Shown piece after piece: positions 45,271-57,624 of a stretch of DNA of 64,000 bases. Under the pieces are notes generated by a model. That model ran no database searches. It had not been told where the DNA came from and saw only the letters and a program-made list of their open reading frames with translations. The stretch comes from Cephalotus follicularis (lineage: Eukaryota > Streptophyta > Magnoliopsida > Oxalidales > Cephalotaceae), in the NCBI GenBank assembly GCA_001972305.1, contig BDDD01001774.1, positions 141,242 to 205,241 on the forward strand, written 5' to 3'. Each line of letters starts with the position of its first letter. Position 1 is the stretch's first letter. Both the position numbers and the translations under genes were made by a program.

Positions 45271-45493
45271 CGATTGATGCTCCCGGAGGGCCGTAGCTCC
45301 CTAATGGTTTAGTAGCTCCCCCATGGCTTAGCACATCAATATTGTTACTAACTGACGATTGATGCTCCCGGAGGGTCGTAGCTCCCTAACGGTTTAGTAG
45401 CTCCCCCATGGCTGTAGCACATCGATATTGTTACTGACTGACGATTGATGCTCCCGGAGGGCTGTAGCTCCCTAACGGTTTAGTAGCTCATCG
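45271..45493. repeat. 85-bp tandem repeat (2.6 copies) in the Gypsy-A LTR
   Basis: Units starting CGATTGATGCTCCCGGAGGG begin at 45271, 45356 and 45442. Each continues through TAGCTCCCTAAYGGTTTAGT, and the third is cut after about 52 bases. The copies differ by only a few bases. Confidence 0.93.
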
Positions 45494-46271
45494 AGACTAT
45501 ATTGACCCAGCCATAGGCTGGAAGATCTACGAGTCCCAGACCTGATCAGTCTGAGAACAGTAGATAGATCTCTGACCTTTTTTGAAGGACTACCTTCCGT
45601 AGGATTGATCCTTACTAATACTGACCCGAGGTCGCATGCTCTATAGGATATGATTGTTTGATTGGGTGTTTGATACACCACCATTAAGTGTCTGCCATTG
45701 ATTGATTGTTATAGATCCTATCCATATGCTCTGTTATGGGCCGGTGTCATATGGATAATCAGATCGCCAATTGTATTCATGCATTTGCTATATCATGCAT
45801 CAATATTGTACACTAAACATTGATATTGCATAGATTGTCACCGATATTGCACATTGTACATGCATACATGATGCATGGGGTTTCTGTTTAGCCTTGTGGC
45901 TAACCCCATCCTTCGTGGTGGGGCTGTGTTGTACTTTTGTGTGCAGCATAGGTAGGGCAGCAGGTAGCAGCGGACAGAAGGATTGAAGATTCGGTGCGAC
46001 CGCATGACCCTTTGAAGTGACAGAGCTTGGATTGTAGATTGTACCGATGAGACTGATGACGAGTAATGTATTGTAATGAAATGACTGGCATAGTATTGTA
46101 ACAGAACTCGTATTGTATGGTATTGTATGGATGGATTATTGCATTGTATCTTCCGCGTATTATAAAGTTTTAAGTTTTTCTGTACTTTTATATTGCTAGT
46201 CCCGACCATTGTATTGTATATTGGATTGAGAGTAATGCCACGTGTCCATCCTCCGGGCGCGGGGTGTTACA

Positions 46272-46904
46272 ATTTCATACTACTCAAACATTTGAAACCT
46301 ACAAAAAGAAATTTAGAAGAAATAAGCAACACTAAGATGCACTCGAAATATTAAATGTAGACTACCAAAACTTTAAAGTCATAAGCCAACACAATAAACT
46401 TTTGAGCAGGGCAGAATATGTCTTAGTGCCCAGTAGAAGAAAATTTTCGGTGAAACTTTTAAAGACAACCAATATAGAATTTTCTTTCAATTTATTTTTG
46501 ACATATTGTAGACAATTTATCATTTCATTTACTAAAATACTAACAAGTAAACGGTCTAATAAGAAAACTAATCAGCACCCTAATTAATTTATAATTGCAA
46601 TCTGATATGAAACAAGATACAAAGGTAAAAAAAAATTGCATAGTAAAGAAAAACATTAGCATCTAAGAAAAAGTAAAATGTTACCTCAAAAAAATGTCCA
46701 CCAAACATAACTATAGTAAGTTATTTTAATTTTCTCCATGAACAACGTTGGCGTCGGAGAGGCACCTCCTCCTCCTCTCTCTGTGGGCGCCGGCGCGGAG
46801 ATTGACGAAATCGGAAGAGAGGGAGATAGGTGATGTCCGGTGGGCGAGAGAGAAGCCGATCGGGTGGGAGAGGGAGCACTAGTGCGTTGAAAGCCACAAA
46901 GATA
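46272..46904. other. Intergenic, no gene seen
   Basis: AT-rich sequence with short unrelated open frames. A GC-rich patch near 46750-46870 (GGGCGCCGGCGCGG) stands out but has no recognisable coding pattern. Confidence 0.6.
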
Positions 46905-46924
46905 TATGAGAGGGAGCGTTTTTT

Positions 46925-47000
46925 GACAGATAGCAGGTTTGATAAGGGAGAAGGGAGAGAGGAGGGCGCGTTTTGGAGAGAGAGGGATGGCCTGTTACAT

Positions 47001-47044
<44 letters not shown>

Positions 47045-47318
47045 AGGTTTGATGAGGGAGAAGGGAGAGAGGAGGGCGCGTTTTTGGAGAGAGAGAAAGG
47101 GATGATGTGTTTTATGAGAGAGAGAGAGAGAGAGAGAGAAATAACAGGTTTGATGAGGGAAAAGGGAGAGAGTAGGGCACATTTTGGAAAGAGAGAGATG
47201 ACGTGTTTTATGAGAGAGAGAGAGAGAGAGATAGATAGCGGGTTTGACGCGGGAGAAGGGAAAGAGGAGGGTGCGCATTTTTGGAGAGAGAGAGATGACA
47301 TGTTTTATCAAAAGAGAG
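46925..47318. repeat. Minisatellite of about 100-bp units with (GA)n cores (4 units)
   Basis: Four tandem copies carry AGGTTTGATGAGGGAGAAGGG, then GAGGGCGCGTTTTGGAGAG, a GATGWYSTGTTTTATGAG stretch and a (GA)n run of varying length (the longest at about 47003-47043). The copies begin near 46934, 47044, 47147 and 47240. Open frames across it on both strands are repeat artefacts. Confidence 0.9.
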
Positions 47319-47339
47319 ATATAACTAATTTATTAGGCA

Positions 47340-47367
47340 CAGCGCTCAGTTTTAAAACTGAGCGCTG
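47340..47367. repeat. Perfect 28-bp palindrome
   Basis: The left arm CAGCGCTCAGTTTT is followed by its exact reverse complement with no loop, centred on TTTAAA at 47353/47354. It lies between the minisatellite and a (GA)n tract. It could be a fold-back remnant of a small transposon. Confidence 0.93.
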
Positions 47368-47398
47368 CACGCATGACAACTTAACCCTATATATATAT

Positions 47399-47405
<7 letters not shown>

Positions 47406-47443
<38 letters not shown>
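47406..47443. repeat. (GA)19 microsatellite
   Basis: An uninterrupted run of about 19 GA units, followed by an A-rich tract. Confidence 0.95.
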
Positions 47444-47446
<3 letters not shown>

Positions 47447-48029
47447 TAAAAAAAAAAATAGGTGGTATATATGAAGGCAAGTTATGGAATTTAGAAAAGC
47501 AAATGAAGGTATTTTTGAAACATCATTTTATTTTACTTTTCATTCCAATCCATTCTCATCCATTCATTCTCTTTTTGGAATGAATGAAATTTCTCAATTT
47601 ATTCCTTGCATTATCACCTAATCATTTCCTTGTATTTCCTTCCAATGTTCACGTCATTGTACCAAACAAAGGCGGTTTTTACTATAGTGAACTCCTTTCC
47701 CACGACCTCAAGGTGAGCTCCTTTGTTTTTTTTTTTTTTAAATACATGGCTATTATTATGCCACCTTATAAGTTACCAAACAGATAATCGGTTTTGTGAT
47801 AACCATTTTGATAAAACACGTAATCAGTACAGTATACTATAACGAAATAATGTAAAACTGTAACAAAATTAGTAAAATAGTTTAGATTTTAGATTACCAT
47901 CATATTTTGCCCAAACATGATTTTGAAGCCTTGTAAACATTAAATTATTATGTCAAAATCATATTTAGACAAAGAGATTCTTGCAATGACAGTTCAAAAT
48001 CTTATTATCACTATCATGTTCAATTTTTT

Positions 48030-48215
48030 AAAATCTTAACACATTAGAAGCCAATTTCATAAAATTGGTGTAATGTGTCATATCCAATTTTTTAATACTG
48101 CACATATTGGAAGTCAATATCATTAATTGATGACATGCGTCATGTTCAATTTTAAAACACTTGACCTTATAAAGCCAATTTCATAAATTGAGGATACATG
48201 TCATGTCCAATTAAC
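48030..48215. repeat. Imperfect tandem repeat, about 65-bp units (3 copies)
   Basis: Each unit has AAGCCAATTTCATAAATTG, then a short linker, then ATGTGTCATGTCCAATT. Copies begin near 48048, 48110 and 48173. Divergence is moderate, so the duplication is old. Confidence 0.8.
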
Positions 48216-49990
48216 TAAGCGAAACAAAACCGACATAGTAATATAATGATGTTCAAATTTGAATTCTAAATAGTCAAAACTTTAATTATGATTATTTTAT
48301 TCAGATGGAGATCTACTAATTTTTGCAACATATTGTTCAATCTGGTACAAATTTCATCGTCTTCTGATGTAGAAACCTTCTTTTCTTCTGACCAAAAGAG
48401 CAAGCAACTCAATGTGATCAAGATGACATATTCCTTAATTACACCAACCAAGAGAGCACGACTTCCTCAATGAGAAAAAGAATATGTAATAACACAAAGT
48501 TTGAACATTTTAACGTTAATTTTCAATGAAAACAACAGTTTTATACTAAAATATTTAGGTTTCGTGACTTAAAGAGAAAATGGTATAGTTTAAAAACTTG
48601 TATCGAAATAGAAACGTTTAAAATTGTCATACTATTTACAATTTACTGTAAGTGTCAATAGTTTTATAATAATTGTTGTAATTTTACAATGTCGTTATCA
48701 ATTACGTTTCTCTTTAAAAACTCTACATCATTTGTTGTTATTAACCAAAATTGTTATTTCTCGTGTGTTTTGTTACATTTTACCAAATTTGTTATCATCA
48801 CTATTATTGTTGATAATTCTACAATATATGTTAATGTCATTAATCTTTACTTTTAAATTTACTAACTTTACAATTTTGTTACATTTTATTGAAATGGTTA
48901 TCTTTTACATATTTTTTATTTTTTATTAAATACTAATACTTGTATAGTTAAAAATAAACAATATTAGTTACGATTTACAAACTTTGTTGTTATTTACTAT
49001 TTTGATTGAAATTTACACTATGTTTACTGTTTTTACAAGTTTTCTAAAAAACTTTATTGTTCGTCAATTATAGATTTACTTATAAAATTATTATTTTTGT
49101 TATATTTTACTATATTTGTTATAGTTTACATTACCCGTTACACTTTGTCGAAATCGTTGTGCTTTTTTTAAATTATTTACTTTACGCTTTTAGTTAGAAA
49201 TTTACATTAATCATTATACTTTATCGTAAAATTTTACAATACGGTTATATTGTTTAGAATTTTTAGTTAACATTTATTTATAAATAATAAATTATACTGA
49301 TTTTATTACTTTATGACTTACCATCCTAATTATATCTTTTACAATACTGACTATTAAAAAACTGGTTAACTATTGACAAGAGGTTAATAAATATTTGAGG
49401 TGATGTATAAGTGTATTTTAAAAAAAATTAGAGCACTCACTTGAAGCTCTTGAAAAAAGAACTTACTGTAAAAACTACCAAAAGTTTTGTATTCTCTTTC
49501 ATTCCCTCTCACTACATAACGTAGGGGTAATGAAGTCAGTATTTGATCATACGATAATTTCTACGAAACTAATGGACTTGAGAAATGTACTTGCCATTAC
49601 CAAAAAGCAAATTAAAATAAAAAAGTGTGCAAGCCATCTCATTATTCTGCCTACTGAAATTAAAAGCCAGGAAATCAGCAAGGATACTTTCTTAAACAGA
49701 TTCATAACAAATTTCTTTTATGTTACATATGACAATATACGGAACTTGGTGAACAGCAATTTGCCCAGCTCCTATCCAACCCTGTGGCCTACTCGGGTAC
49801 AAAGCACAAATGTTCTTAGAATTGCTAAGACGGCATACAAAATTGTGACACAATACGCCTGCATTGCTACCATGAAAGTTTTCCTGGAAATGGAAATTAG
49901 GAAAGGAACAAACAAGATTACCAAATCAGCAGATCTTACGTAGCTGATTTACCTTCACCAGAAGCAAACAATTCCAAAAAACAGCAAACT
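48216..49990. other. AT-rich intergenic region downstream of NUP1, no gene seen
   Basis: The sequence is mostly A and T with frequent short runs. The longest plus-strand open frame (49530-49943, 137 codons) has no recognisable domain and lies just downstream of the NUP1 stop. I see no RNA gene. Confidence 0.6.
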
Positions 49991-50073
49991 AGTGCTGTCA
50001 ATCTCCAAGCATCATAATAATTTCTCCTTGAGTCGCAATTAACTAGTGCCTTGGATAAGGAAACCAATTCACC

Positions 50074-50079
50074 TTTATT
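50074..50079 (-). terminator. Candidate poly(A) signal for NUP1
   Basis: AATAAA on the minus strand begins about 12 bases after the NUP1 stop codon. That is unusually close, and plant signals are loose, so the real site may lie further on. Confidence 0.3.
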
Positions 50080-50090
50080 AACCGAGGCTT

Positions 50091-53000
50091 TTACTTCTTC
50101 CGCTGCTTGTGCTTGACTTTAACAAATTTTCTGCTAGATTTGTCCCCACCACCAGTGCCCAAGGAAAAGCTCCCTCCAGCATTGATGTCTAGACTACCAG
50201 AAATCTGAAATGGAGATGGATTCTGGGGGTTGGCTATATTTTGTTGGTCTCCAAACTGAAAGGGATTTGCTCCTGATGGAGCTCTTGAACCAAACACAAA
50301 GCTAGATGGAGTTGAGATGGATTGTTGACCAAATGCTGGAGCTGCAAGTGTGGTTGTCTGAACTGTGTCCTCAGCCATGCTGTCCTCCATATTCATCTGA
50401 TCAATGTTACCAGAGGGAGCTGAACTGAATGGGAAAGAACTAAACACAGGCTGCGACAAAGTAGTTGCCGCAGATGAGATGAATGGAAAAATGGAACCCA
50501 TTGAGGCACCAGTGGAGGTGCCAAACACCATTGGTGTGCTATTACTCGCAACAATAGATGGTGAAGATGCTCTGAAAGGAAACGCAGCTGATGAAGATGT
50601 AGAGTTAAATGTGGAAGCAAAACTGGGGGATTTAGGAGCTTGCCAATTGGAACCAAACAAGGTAGAAGTTGAGCTACTGCTGGAGCTAACAGAGTTCGAC
50701 TCCAATGAGGAAATGGCAGGACACGATCCAAAAGCAGTACCTGAACTGAATGGTTTAGACATAGAAGATGAAGAACCAAAAGGAGACGTACCAGAAGAAA
50801 AAGCTGTATTCCCAATCAAGCCAAAAGATGGCGTTGAAGCAGAACTGAATTGAATGGGCATGCTCTGAGTTGAAGCAGAAACCTGAACACCACCAGCACT
50901 AAATGGAGTGGAACCCTGAGACTGGCTGCTTATGGTGGTAGCAGTTAAAGGAGCAGCAGCACTGAAGCCAAAAATGCAACTTCCAGTACTCGAAATAGTG
51001 GATGTACCACAAAAAACATTACTTCCCGTCTGTGGAATTGCTGATGAACTATCAGAAATACTGCTACCAATGCTTGAAATTGCTGAAGATTTGTCACCAA
51101 AAATGCTAATTTCTGTGCTTGTAATGACCGAAGATGTACCACCCAAATTGTTAAATGATAAAGATGTACCAGGAAAACTAGTGCTAGTCAAATGGCCAAA
51201 GCTCATGTCCTTGGTCTTCCCTTCTGTTTGCTCTACATGAGAAATCGCTGATATAGTTGAAGTTGATGGAACTACCGAGGACCCAAATTTGAAGATCAAG
51301 CCAGAAGTCAAGGAAGGAACTGCCGCTGAGGTAGAAAAAGTGGTATTGCCGCTATTGGTACCCATATTGGAAACTAGAGGTGGAATGGTGGATGAGAATG
51401 AAGAGGGGCTTGAAGCATGGTATCCATTATTTAAGCTCAGACTATTGGCAGGGGTGCCAAGGGAAAATATGCTCGCAGTCGAAGATGAAGATGGCACCCC
51501 AGAGAAAACAGCAGTTTCAGGTGTCCTAAAGACGACTCTGGCCTTCGATGTAATCCTGTTATCTGCTTTATCTAATTCAGGTACGTTTGGTACAGAATCT
51601 CTATTATCTGCTTTATCAGATTCAGATACTTTTGGCACAGAATCTGTTGCACCCACAGCAATTGAAGCAAAGCTGCACAAGAAGCAGGGAAAAGTATAAA
51701 ATTCTCTCTTCCAGAGCAGTGAGAGTGAGCACAGCAACATAGGAGAAAAAAAGATGGCACAGAAAAACATAACATTTCTCAAAGAACACAGAAAATAAGG
51801 TCTAGTACCAAAATGCATAATTTACCTGTGTGAGCTGTCTGGTGTTGGGCCAGAAGAACGTGTAAATTTGGGGCCCAAGGATTCACTAGCAACTGCTGAA
51901 GAGGACCCAAATGCAAATGTTGTAACACCATCAACATTTTCAGAGCTAACGCTGATTGTAGGAATGGCAGAATTAGCTTCCTTCGATAAATCATATTTCT
52001 CCTGAATGCTAAATTTAGGAGGGATGTCATTTGATTCCTTTGATGAAGCAACTTTGTCAGAAGTTAAGGATAACGGAGTGGCTACCACAGCAGACTGGAT
52101 AGTGATGATGCTGGGTGAAGTTGCAGCAGCATAGGTGAAACCAATGCTGCTCTTTCCAGCAATGGCAGAACTATCAGAAGATCCCTGGTCAGTATTCTGG
52201 TTAAACAAAGAGTTTGATGATGCTTTAACTACCGACAAAACTGGAGGCTTCTCCATTGTAATGGCTTCAGTAGTAATCTTACTTTCCACTACTGAGGTAT
52301 CCAACTTCTCTCTCCCTTCAGCAAATGGAGTTGAGGCAAACCCATTAGAGTGATCATCATCATCCAACACTAGAAAATCCTACAAACAAGGACCGTAAGA
52401 ACAAGTGAAACATCAATAAAGAAGCGTTGGACCGAATTCATTCACTTTTACACATGAAAGAAGCAAGGACGAGATTACGGAAGCATATACCTCATGTGCA
52501 GTCATCTGGAAAGCTCGCTTCTTTTGCGGATGTGAATTGGCATTAGCATTCAACACAGCAGAATCCATTGTTTTATCACCAGGTACATTATCCTTCAATG
52601 AACCTGCCGTCCCTACACCATTCACCAGAGGAGCTGACCTGCTATAAGGAATTAAAAACTCCGAGTGACTATTTTCTTCAATCTTGCTCTGTTTTGGCAA
52701 CATGTACTCTCGAGAATCAGGCAATGAGGTTCCAATCATACCATCCAACTTGTTATCACCTTGGGCACTCTGCAGAAGATTTGAATCTTTGTTATTACGT
52801 ACAGCGTTCTCTAGAAGGTTTGATGAATCTACATTCTCTAGACTTTTAAGAGCTGGTCCACGAAGCATGGATGGTGACAACTTAGCAGGTGACTTCTCCC
52901 TTGATGAGACCAAAACATCAAGCTGTTGCAATATTTTTGTAGCCATCTCTCTAGACTTGGATGGCACAGAGGTGAAGGTTGTTCCAGGAAAACTGTTATC

Positions 53001-56000
53001 CTCATCTTCTATATATGCTTTTGTGAAACCATGCTTGGGTTCACCCAATGAAACTGGCTTATTCATCGAAGATGAAGGCTGTTGAGGACCACCACCAATT
53101 ACAGGTTTAGACACAGGATTTCCAGAAGCTTCCAAGCTAACGATTTTAGGAGATGGAAGGTTAGATTTCTGGCGAATTCTGCGTATAGGTCCAACAGATC
53201 CTATATCATTCTCCAAAACTGAACTTCGACGTTTTAAAGCCTGCCAAGATGAATTTAATAAAATAAGTGATATTCTCATATAGGAGCACTTAAACCCATG
53301 AGCACCTAATTCCAAGCTCTTTTACCACTTGTTTGGATCCAGATATTCTATTCTGCTCCCATGCACTTCGAGATGATGAGGGTCCACCAAAAGCATCTAG
53401 TGAGGACCCACCCTGAATAAATAAGCAGAGAACATGAAAACTTAAAAGCACAAGAAACATCAAAATCATGAAAGAGCACGTTATCACAGCTACTAAACCT
53501 TGATGGTTGCAGTTGGCTGAACCCTTGTGTACGGTGATCGAGCCATACTATATATTGCAGATCTGCCTCGAGACCTTGGTGTCACAAAACCATTTTCTGG
53601 AACCCTGCCTGCAGGCTTGGGCACAAGAGACATACTGGTAGTTTTTGAAGGAAATGGTCGATCGCTCAAGGCAGCTGAGTCTTCCCTCAATGCTTGGCCA
53701 CGCAAACCCAGCATTGATGGACAAACTTTGGAAGGCCTACTGCCCATGTAAGCTTTTGCAAGCTCCGCAGGTGAAGCAATATCCTCATCAAGTACCTAAA
53801 GACATTTTAGCCACTAATAGGTGAAAAGAATCATAGGTGTACACGTATAACCACCCAAAGAGCATGGCAGGCATGTATTAATAAATAAATAAACTACGGG
53901 AAAGAATTACTGACAGCATGCTTTGAAGTGAAGTGGCTCCCAACACCATTATCTTTAACCGCAGTTTTTAAAACCTCATCCTTTCCATCACGAGATATCA
54001 GCTGTTTTGGAGGGATCACTTCAGATCTCTTCTCTTCAATCCCAACAGGAAAATCAACACTTTTTGAATGCAGTAGAGTGGTCAGACGATCAATCTCAGA
54101 TCTGAGGTTAAACAACAATCATATTTTGTGACATCAAAAGAATAGCAAAATATAAAACCATGTGTCAGTTAAAAACTACTGCATCTACCGCGCATCTACC
54201 GCTGAAATAAAAAATAATGAACATCCATATCAAAAATTAAGACAACTAATATCTGAAAATGCCAATTATGCAGATAGTAAAGACATAAATATAAGATGTA
54301 TTAGGTTTTCGAAGTCAAGTTGCACATAAGTTGCCATGAATAATTAAAAGTGCCACAAAAATTCAATTCCTATGACTTGCCTGGTGAATGTCTTATGCCT
54401 TAAAATTTTCTCAAGTTCAGTAAGCCTGCCTTGGTCAGATAGTGAACTCTGGTTGTCATGTTCATCGGTGGCGGCTCCTTGCATGCCATTTGGATCCTTC
54501 TTGTCCTTATATGCATACAACACAAACTGTCATATATATTCACAGGTACAGTGCGCAAATAAACAAAAACACGATAGAACATAAAAAAAAAAAACCACCC
54601 CAACATGGTTTACAAAAAAAGGTACAAGTTAGAGCTTTAATAACCAACAATAAAGAAATAGTCGAATCAAAATTTTGACATGAATCACTACAATGAAAAG
54701 TCTAGTCTGTTGCTTCATCAACATGAAGAAAGAAGTTTGTTTTGTTTCAAAAGTTAGCTTCTTTCTCCTTTCCAAAAGAAATAAACATGAAGGCACATAA
54801 TAAATCAAAAATTTGTAATAAAATAATCACTCAACAAAAATTATAATGAGAATCAAACAATAAATAGGGAAATTATTAACACTAATCAAAAGAGTTCAAA
54901 ATGGATAAAAAAATTAGCTCTTCTCTCAAGAACTTGCAATAAAGTGGTGAATTCGGAAAAGCAGAGAGCAATGGCTGTTTACCAAAGATAACCAAAACCC
55001 GGCAGGTGTCCAGCTAAGGCAACCCATGAAAGTTTTTTGCAGAATAAAAACCAGAAGAGAACTTAGAATAGTACCAGTCAAATTTAAAAATTGTGCACAT
55101 CTAGGCAGACCCATTTCTTTCTTTCCATGTCCTTCCAATATTCATCCGAATCTAGAGTGCATATTAAAGGAATGAAAATTTATAAAATCAATATCTAAGC
55201 CTCATTTCTGCCATCTTTGCCAGGGAAAACGATAATAGTCATCCTCAAGCAACTACAAGTTCACAGCCCAAATTCCCATTTACCTTATAAAGCAGACATC
55301 CTTAAGAAGTAGTGAGCCTCTTCCACATCAGAAGCTTTTGCCACAAGTTGTATATATACCACAAGGGCAACATCATCATCATCAATCAATCTTACATAAT
55401 TCTCCACTCATGAGCAAAATACCAGTATCTTGCATCTAAAACCATTCAAATCTAAATATCTAATAAATCTTCAATGAAATGTTAACAAATACTTAAGTGA
55501 AAGATTCCAAGCATATCTCAATTACAGAAAAAAAGAACCAAGAAAATAGCATGGAAGCAATTCAATAATTTCTTTAAACAAAATTAACAAATAAGTACTA
55601 AAACTTACTGAGTAAACAGTTTTCTGATGACTGTCTCTTGCTTCCTCATTTACAACTGGTCAAAACAAGAAATCCATAAGAAATGTAATTGAAATAATAA
55701 AACTTCAACTAAAATCATCACATAAAAATAGGAAAAAATCTGATAAGACAATTGATGCCTGGAATCATTTGCAAGTAGCCAGATTCCATTCACAGGACAG
55801 ACAATGATCATCACAAGCTTCAAACTATGCTTCACTCAGTCACAATTAACTAAATCGCACCATTCACACAATTCAGCATGACCATAGCATGCAAGTACTC
55901 CGGACAATAAGCAGTGGCTTAATAATGGGTGAGTCACAGCAGACAGTCAGCTGATTGTGTTAAACATATATTTTGGCATGAATGAACTAAAATTTTCAAA

Positions 56001-56593
56001 ATTAATCATCCACACAATTTATCATATTAAAATTGCAAAATAAAACGCTAATTTCAACACAGAACGAAGAATTTATTTTAACAATAATAAATATATATAC
56101 ACATAACAACTCTATACGATCAAAACTACAAAAAATACAAAAAACAGTAATCCAAAACGTTCCAATTCAGATTGATTAACTACTAACTAAACAAATTCTC
56201 AAATATTAGAACCGTAACAAATAAAATACCCAAATTGATCACTCAAAAAATTAACCAGTTCCTCAACAAGAAAAAGGCTCAACCTGGCTCAGGCGGTTGC
56301 GGCGCCGGCGTAGGGGGAAGAGGGAGACGCTTTCGAAAAACGGAAGCGAAGAGACGGTGTGCGCTGGAAGTTATAAGCCGCTGAGCCGGATTCACCAATT
56401 TCGAGAGCCAGCCATTGCTATTGATGTGATTGTTATCGATAAGAAGGCTCGGGTTTCTCATCGCTATCTGTGGGCGATCATACGGCGTCGTATGGTGAGA
56501 ACTTCGAAACGGTTTCTTTCGAGACTTCCCGTAACCACCTCCTCCACCGCTTTCATAAGGATTCCCGTTAACTTTCTCTTGTGCCGTCGCCAT
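50091..56593 (-). CDS. NUP1: Nuclear pore complex protein NUP1 (NUP136), nine coding exons
   Basis: Plant nuclear-basket nucleoporin; in Arabidopsis the protein sits at the nuclear face of the pore, affects nuclear shape and links the pore to mRNA export through TREX-2. I infer coding exons at 56593-56284, 55655-55609, 54505-54381, 54101-53915, 53795-53499, 53412-53326, 53240-52491, 52379-51826 and 51672-50091. Phases agree throughout, giving 3939 nt and 1312 residues, close to the Arabidopsis length as I recall it. Family landmarks run in order: YDRPQIAMRNP and WLSKLVNPAQRL (N-terminus), LEKILRHKTFTRSEIDRL, AYMGSRPSKVCPSMLGLRGQ, NGFVTPRSRGRSAIYSMAR, KRRSSVLENDIGSVGP, SPAKLSPSMLRGPALKSL, KKRAFQMTAHE. 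The last exon holds about twelve FG dipeptides (KFG, IFGF, SFGL, LFGSNWQAP, QFG), and the end KVKHKQRKK is basic. The second (47-nt) exon and the exon 6 donor are least certain. No premature stop is seen. Confidence 0.93.
54375..54380 (-). other. GC-type splice donor of NUP1 intron 3
   Basis: On the minus strand exon 3 ends ACCAG and the intron begins GCAAGT. Joined to the acceptor before 54101, the frame reads KTFTRSEIDRL, the conserved NUP1 sequence. No GT donor nearby keeps this frame. GC-AG introns are a known minor class and usually have strong flanking consensus, as here. Confidence 0.8.
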
Positions 56594-56599
56594 CAAAAG

Positions 56600-56608
56600 T
56601 TAGGGTTT
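56600..56608 (-). promoter_or_regulatory. Telo-box motif in the NUP1 5' leader
   Basis: AAACCCTAA on the minus strand lies 7 bases before the NUP1 start codon. This motif is common near the start of plant housekeeping and growth-related genes. Confidence 0.5.
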
Positions 56609-56644
56609 TTTTGGGTGTTGAGAGAGAGAATCGGAGGAAGCTAA

Positions 56645-56653
56645 TTAGGGTTT
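56645..56653 (-). promoter_or_regulatory. Second telo-box motif upstream of NUP1
   Basis: AAACCCTAA recurs 52 bases before the start codon, with a CT-rich stretch (ATTCTCTCTCTCAACACCC) between the two copies. Such CT-rich leaders are common in plant 5' UTRs. Confidence 0.5.
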
Positions 56654-56699
56654 GTTTCTTTTGTAGAGAGAAATGAACGGGGGGTGACTAAAAAATTAG

Positions 56700-57330
56700 G
56701 AACTTTTTTTTAATGTCTAAATGAGGTGAGAGGCAGTGTGTGCGCGCGTCTAAACCCTGTGGAATTCATACGCATTTTGTGGAATTTATTTAGTGATGGT
56801 ACCGGTAATCTCCGGGCCGGCACCTAAGAGGGTTGGGTGCGGTCCAAGCCTAGGATTATGATTCTCGTCGTATTGATATCAGCAAATACCGATCCGATGA
56901 GAATTTGAAGTACCTAATGGCTAAAAAACTAATCGTTTGTATTTTTAAATTTTGTCTTTATTGTAATCGATAATTTTGTCCCTCAATTTATAGAAAACGA
57001 CTATTTAGCTGCACCAACAAATAGTTTCCCATTTTCATTCAGATACTCACAATTCATTTTCACAACATTCTCTCTCTAACTCTCACAATCTTTCTAACTC
57101 TTTAATTTCAATAGAAGTTAATTTGTTTTTATCAATAACACAATTAAATCAAAATGTCAAACTATACATCTTAAGGCTCACACTCAAATGATGACCCTCT
57201 CGTAAGAAGATAGCGTCTGAAATGTTAACATAAGACATCGTTTCAACGAAGACAATGATAACTTTACTCAGCTTCTTAATGATTTAGAATTTAACTCAAT
57301 CGAGAACATTCAACGAAGAATAAATCTTTA
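56700..57330. other. NUP1 upstream intergenic region
   Basis: This probably holds the NUP1 promoter. I see a short GTGTGTGCGCGCG patch near 56740 but no clear TATA box tied to a start. No other gene is visible. Confidence 0.5.
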
Positions 57331-57339
57331 TATATTAAT

Positions 57340-57624
57340 GGGTAAAATATAAAAAACCCTAGAGTTTTAGACTCGTTAACACTTTAGCCCCTGTTTTTTC
57401 AAATATTACATAAATACCACTGACTTACAATTTATGCTTATAACACAGGGGGTTAATGGTTAAATAGACTAAAACCTGAAGGGGTTAATCGTTAACAGAC
57501 TCAAATATGAGGGGGTTAATGATAAATGGACTCAAACCTGAGGGGGTTTTTGTAATATTTGAAAATACAGGGGGGTAAAGTGTTAATGAGTCCAAATCTC
57601 ATGAGGGGTTTTTGTATTTTACCC
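57340..57624. mobile_element. MITE with 9-bp target duplication (285 bp)
   Basis: The ends are inverted repeats (GGGTAAAATAYAAAAA inward from each side), and similarity continues for about 75 bases per arm (GACTCRTTAACACTTTA, TCAAATATTAC). TATATTAAT stands on both sides (57331-57339 and 57625-57633), an exact 9-bp duplication. Long terminal inverted repeats with 9-bp duplications fit the Mutator-like superfamily. The centre holds about three tandem units of some 33 bp (GAGGGGGTTAATSRTTAA). There is no coding capacity. Confidence 0.88.

Larger units (their letters stand above)
43748..46271 (+). mobile_element. Gypsy-A 3' LTR (complete, 2524 bp)
   Basis: It starts TGTGACGACCCGAATTCC after the polypurine tract and ends CGCGGGGTGTTACA. 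The first kilobase corresponds to the minus-strand fragment 4802-5793. It holds a palindrome array at 44450-44780 and an 85-bp tandem repeat at 45271-45493. To the right, single-copy-looking sequence begins, so this is the edge of the retroelement block. Confidence 0.88.

Noticed and set aside
46879..47407. Open frames of 100-144 codons on both strands
   Set aside because: They run through a tandem minisatellite with (GA)n cores, and the periodic Arg-Glu or Leu-Ser products are artefacts.
49530..49943. 137-codon open frame on the plus strand
   Set aside because: No recognisable domain, AT-rich composition, and a place opposite the likely NUP1 3' UTR. Not supported as a gene.
50404..51699. 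Several plus-strand open frames of 100-149 codons
   Set aside because: They are antisense to the last NUP1 exon, whose Ser-rich codons leave the other strand open.
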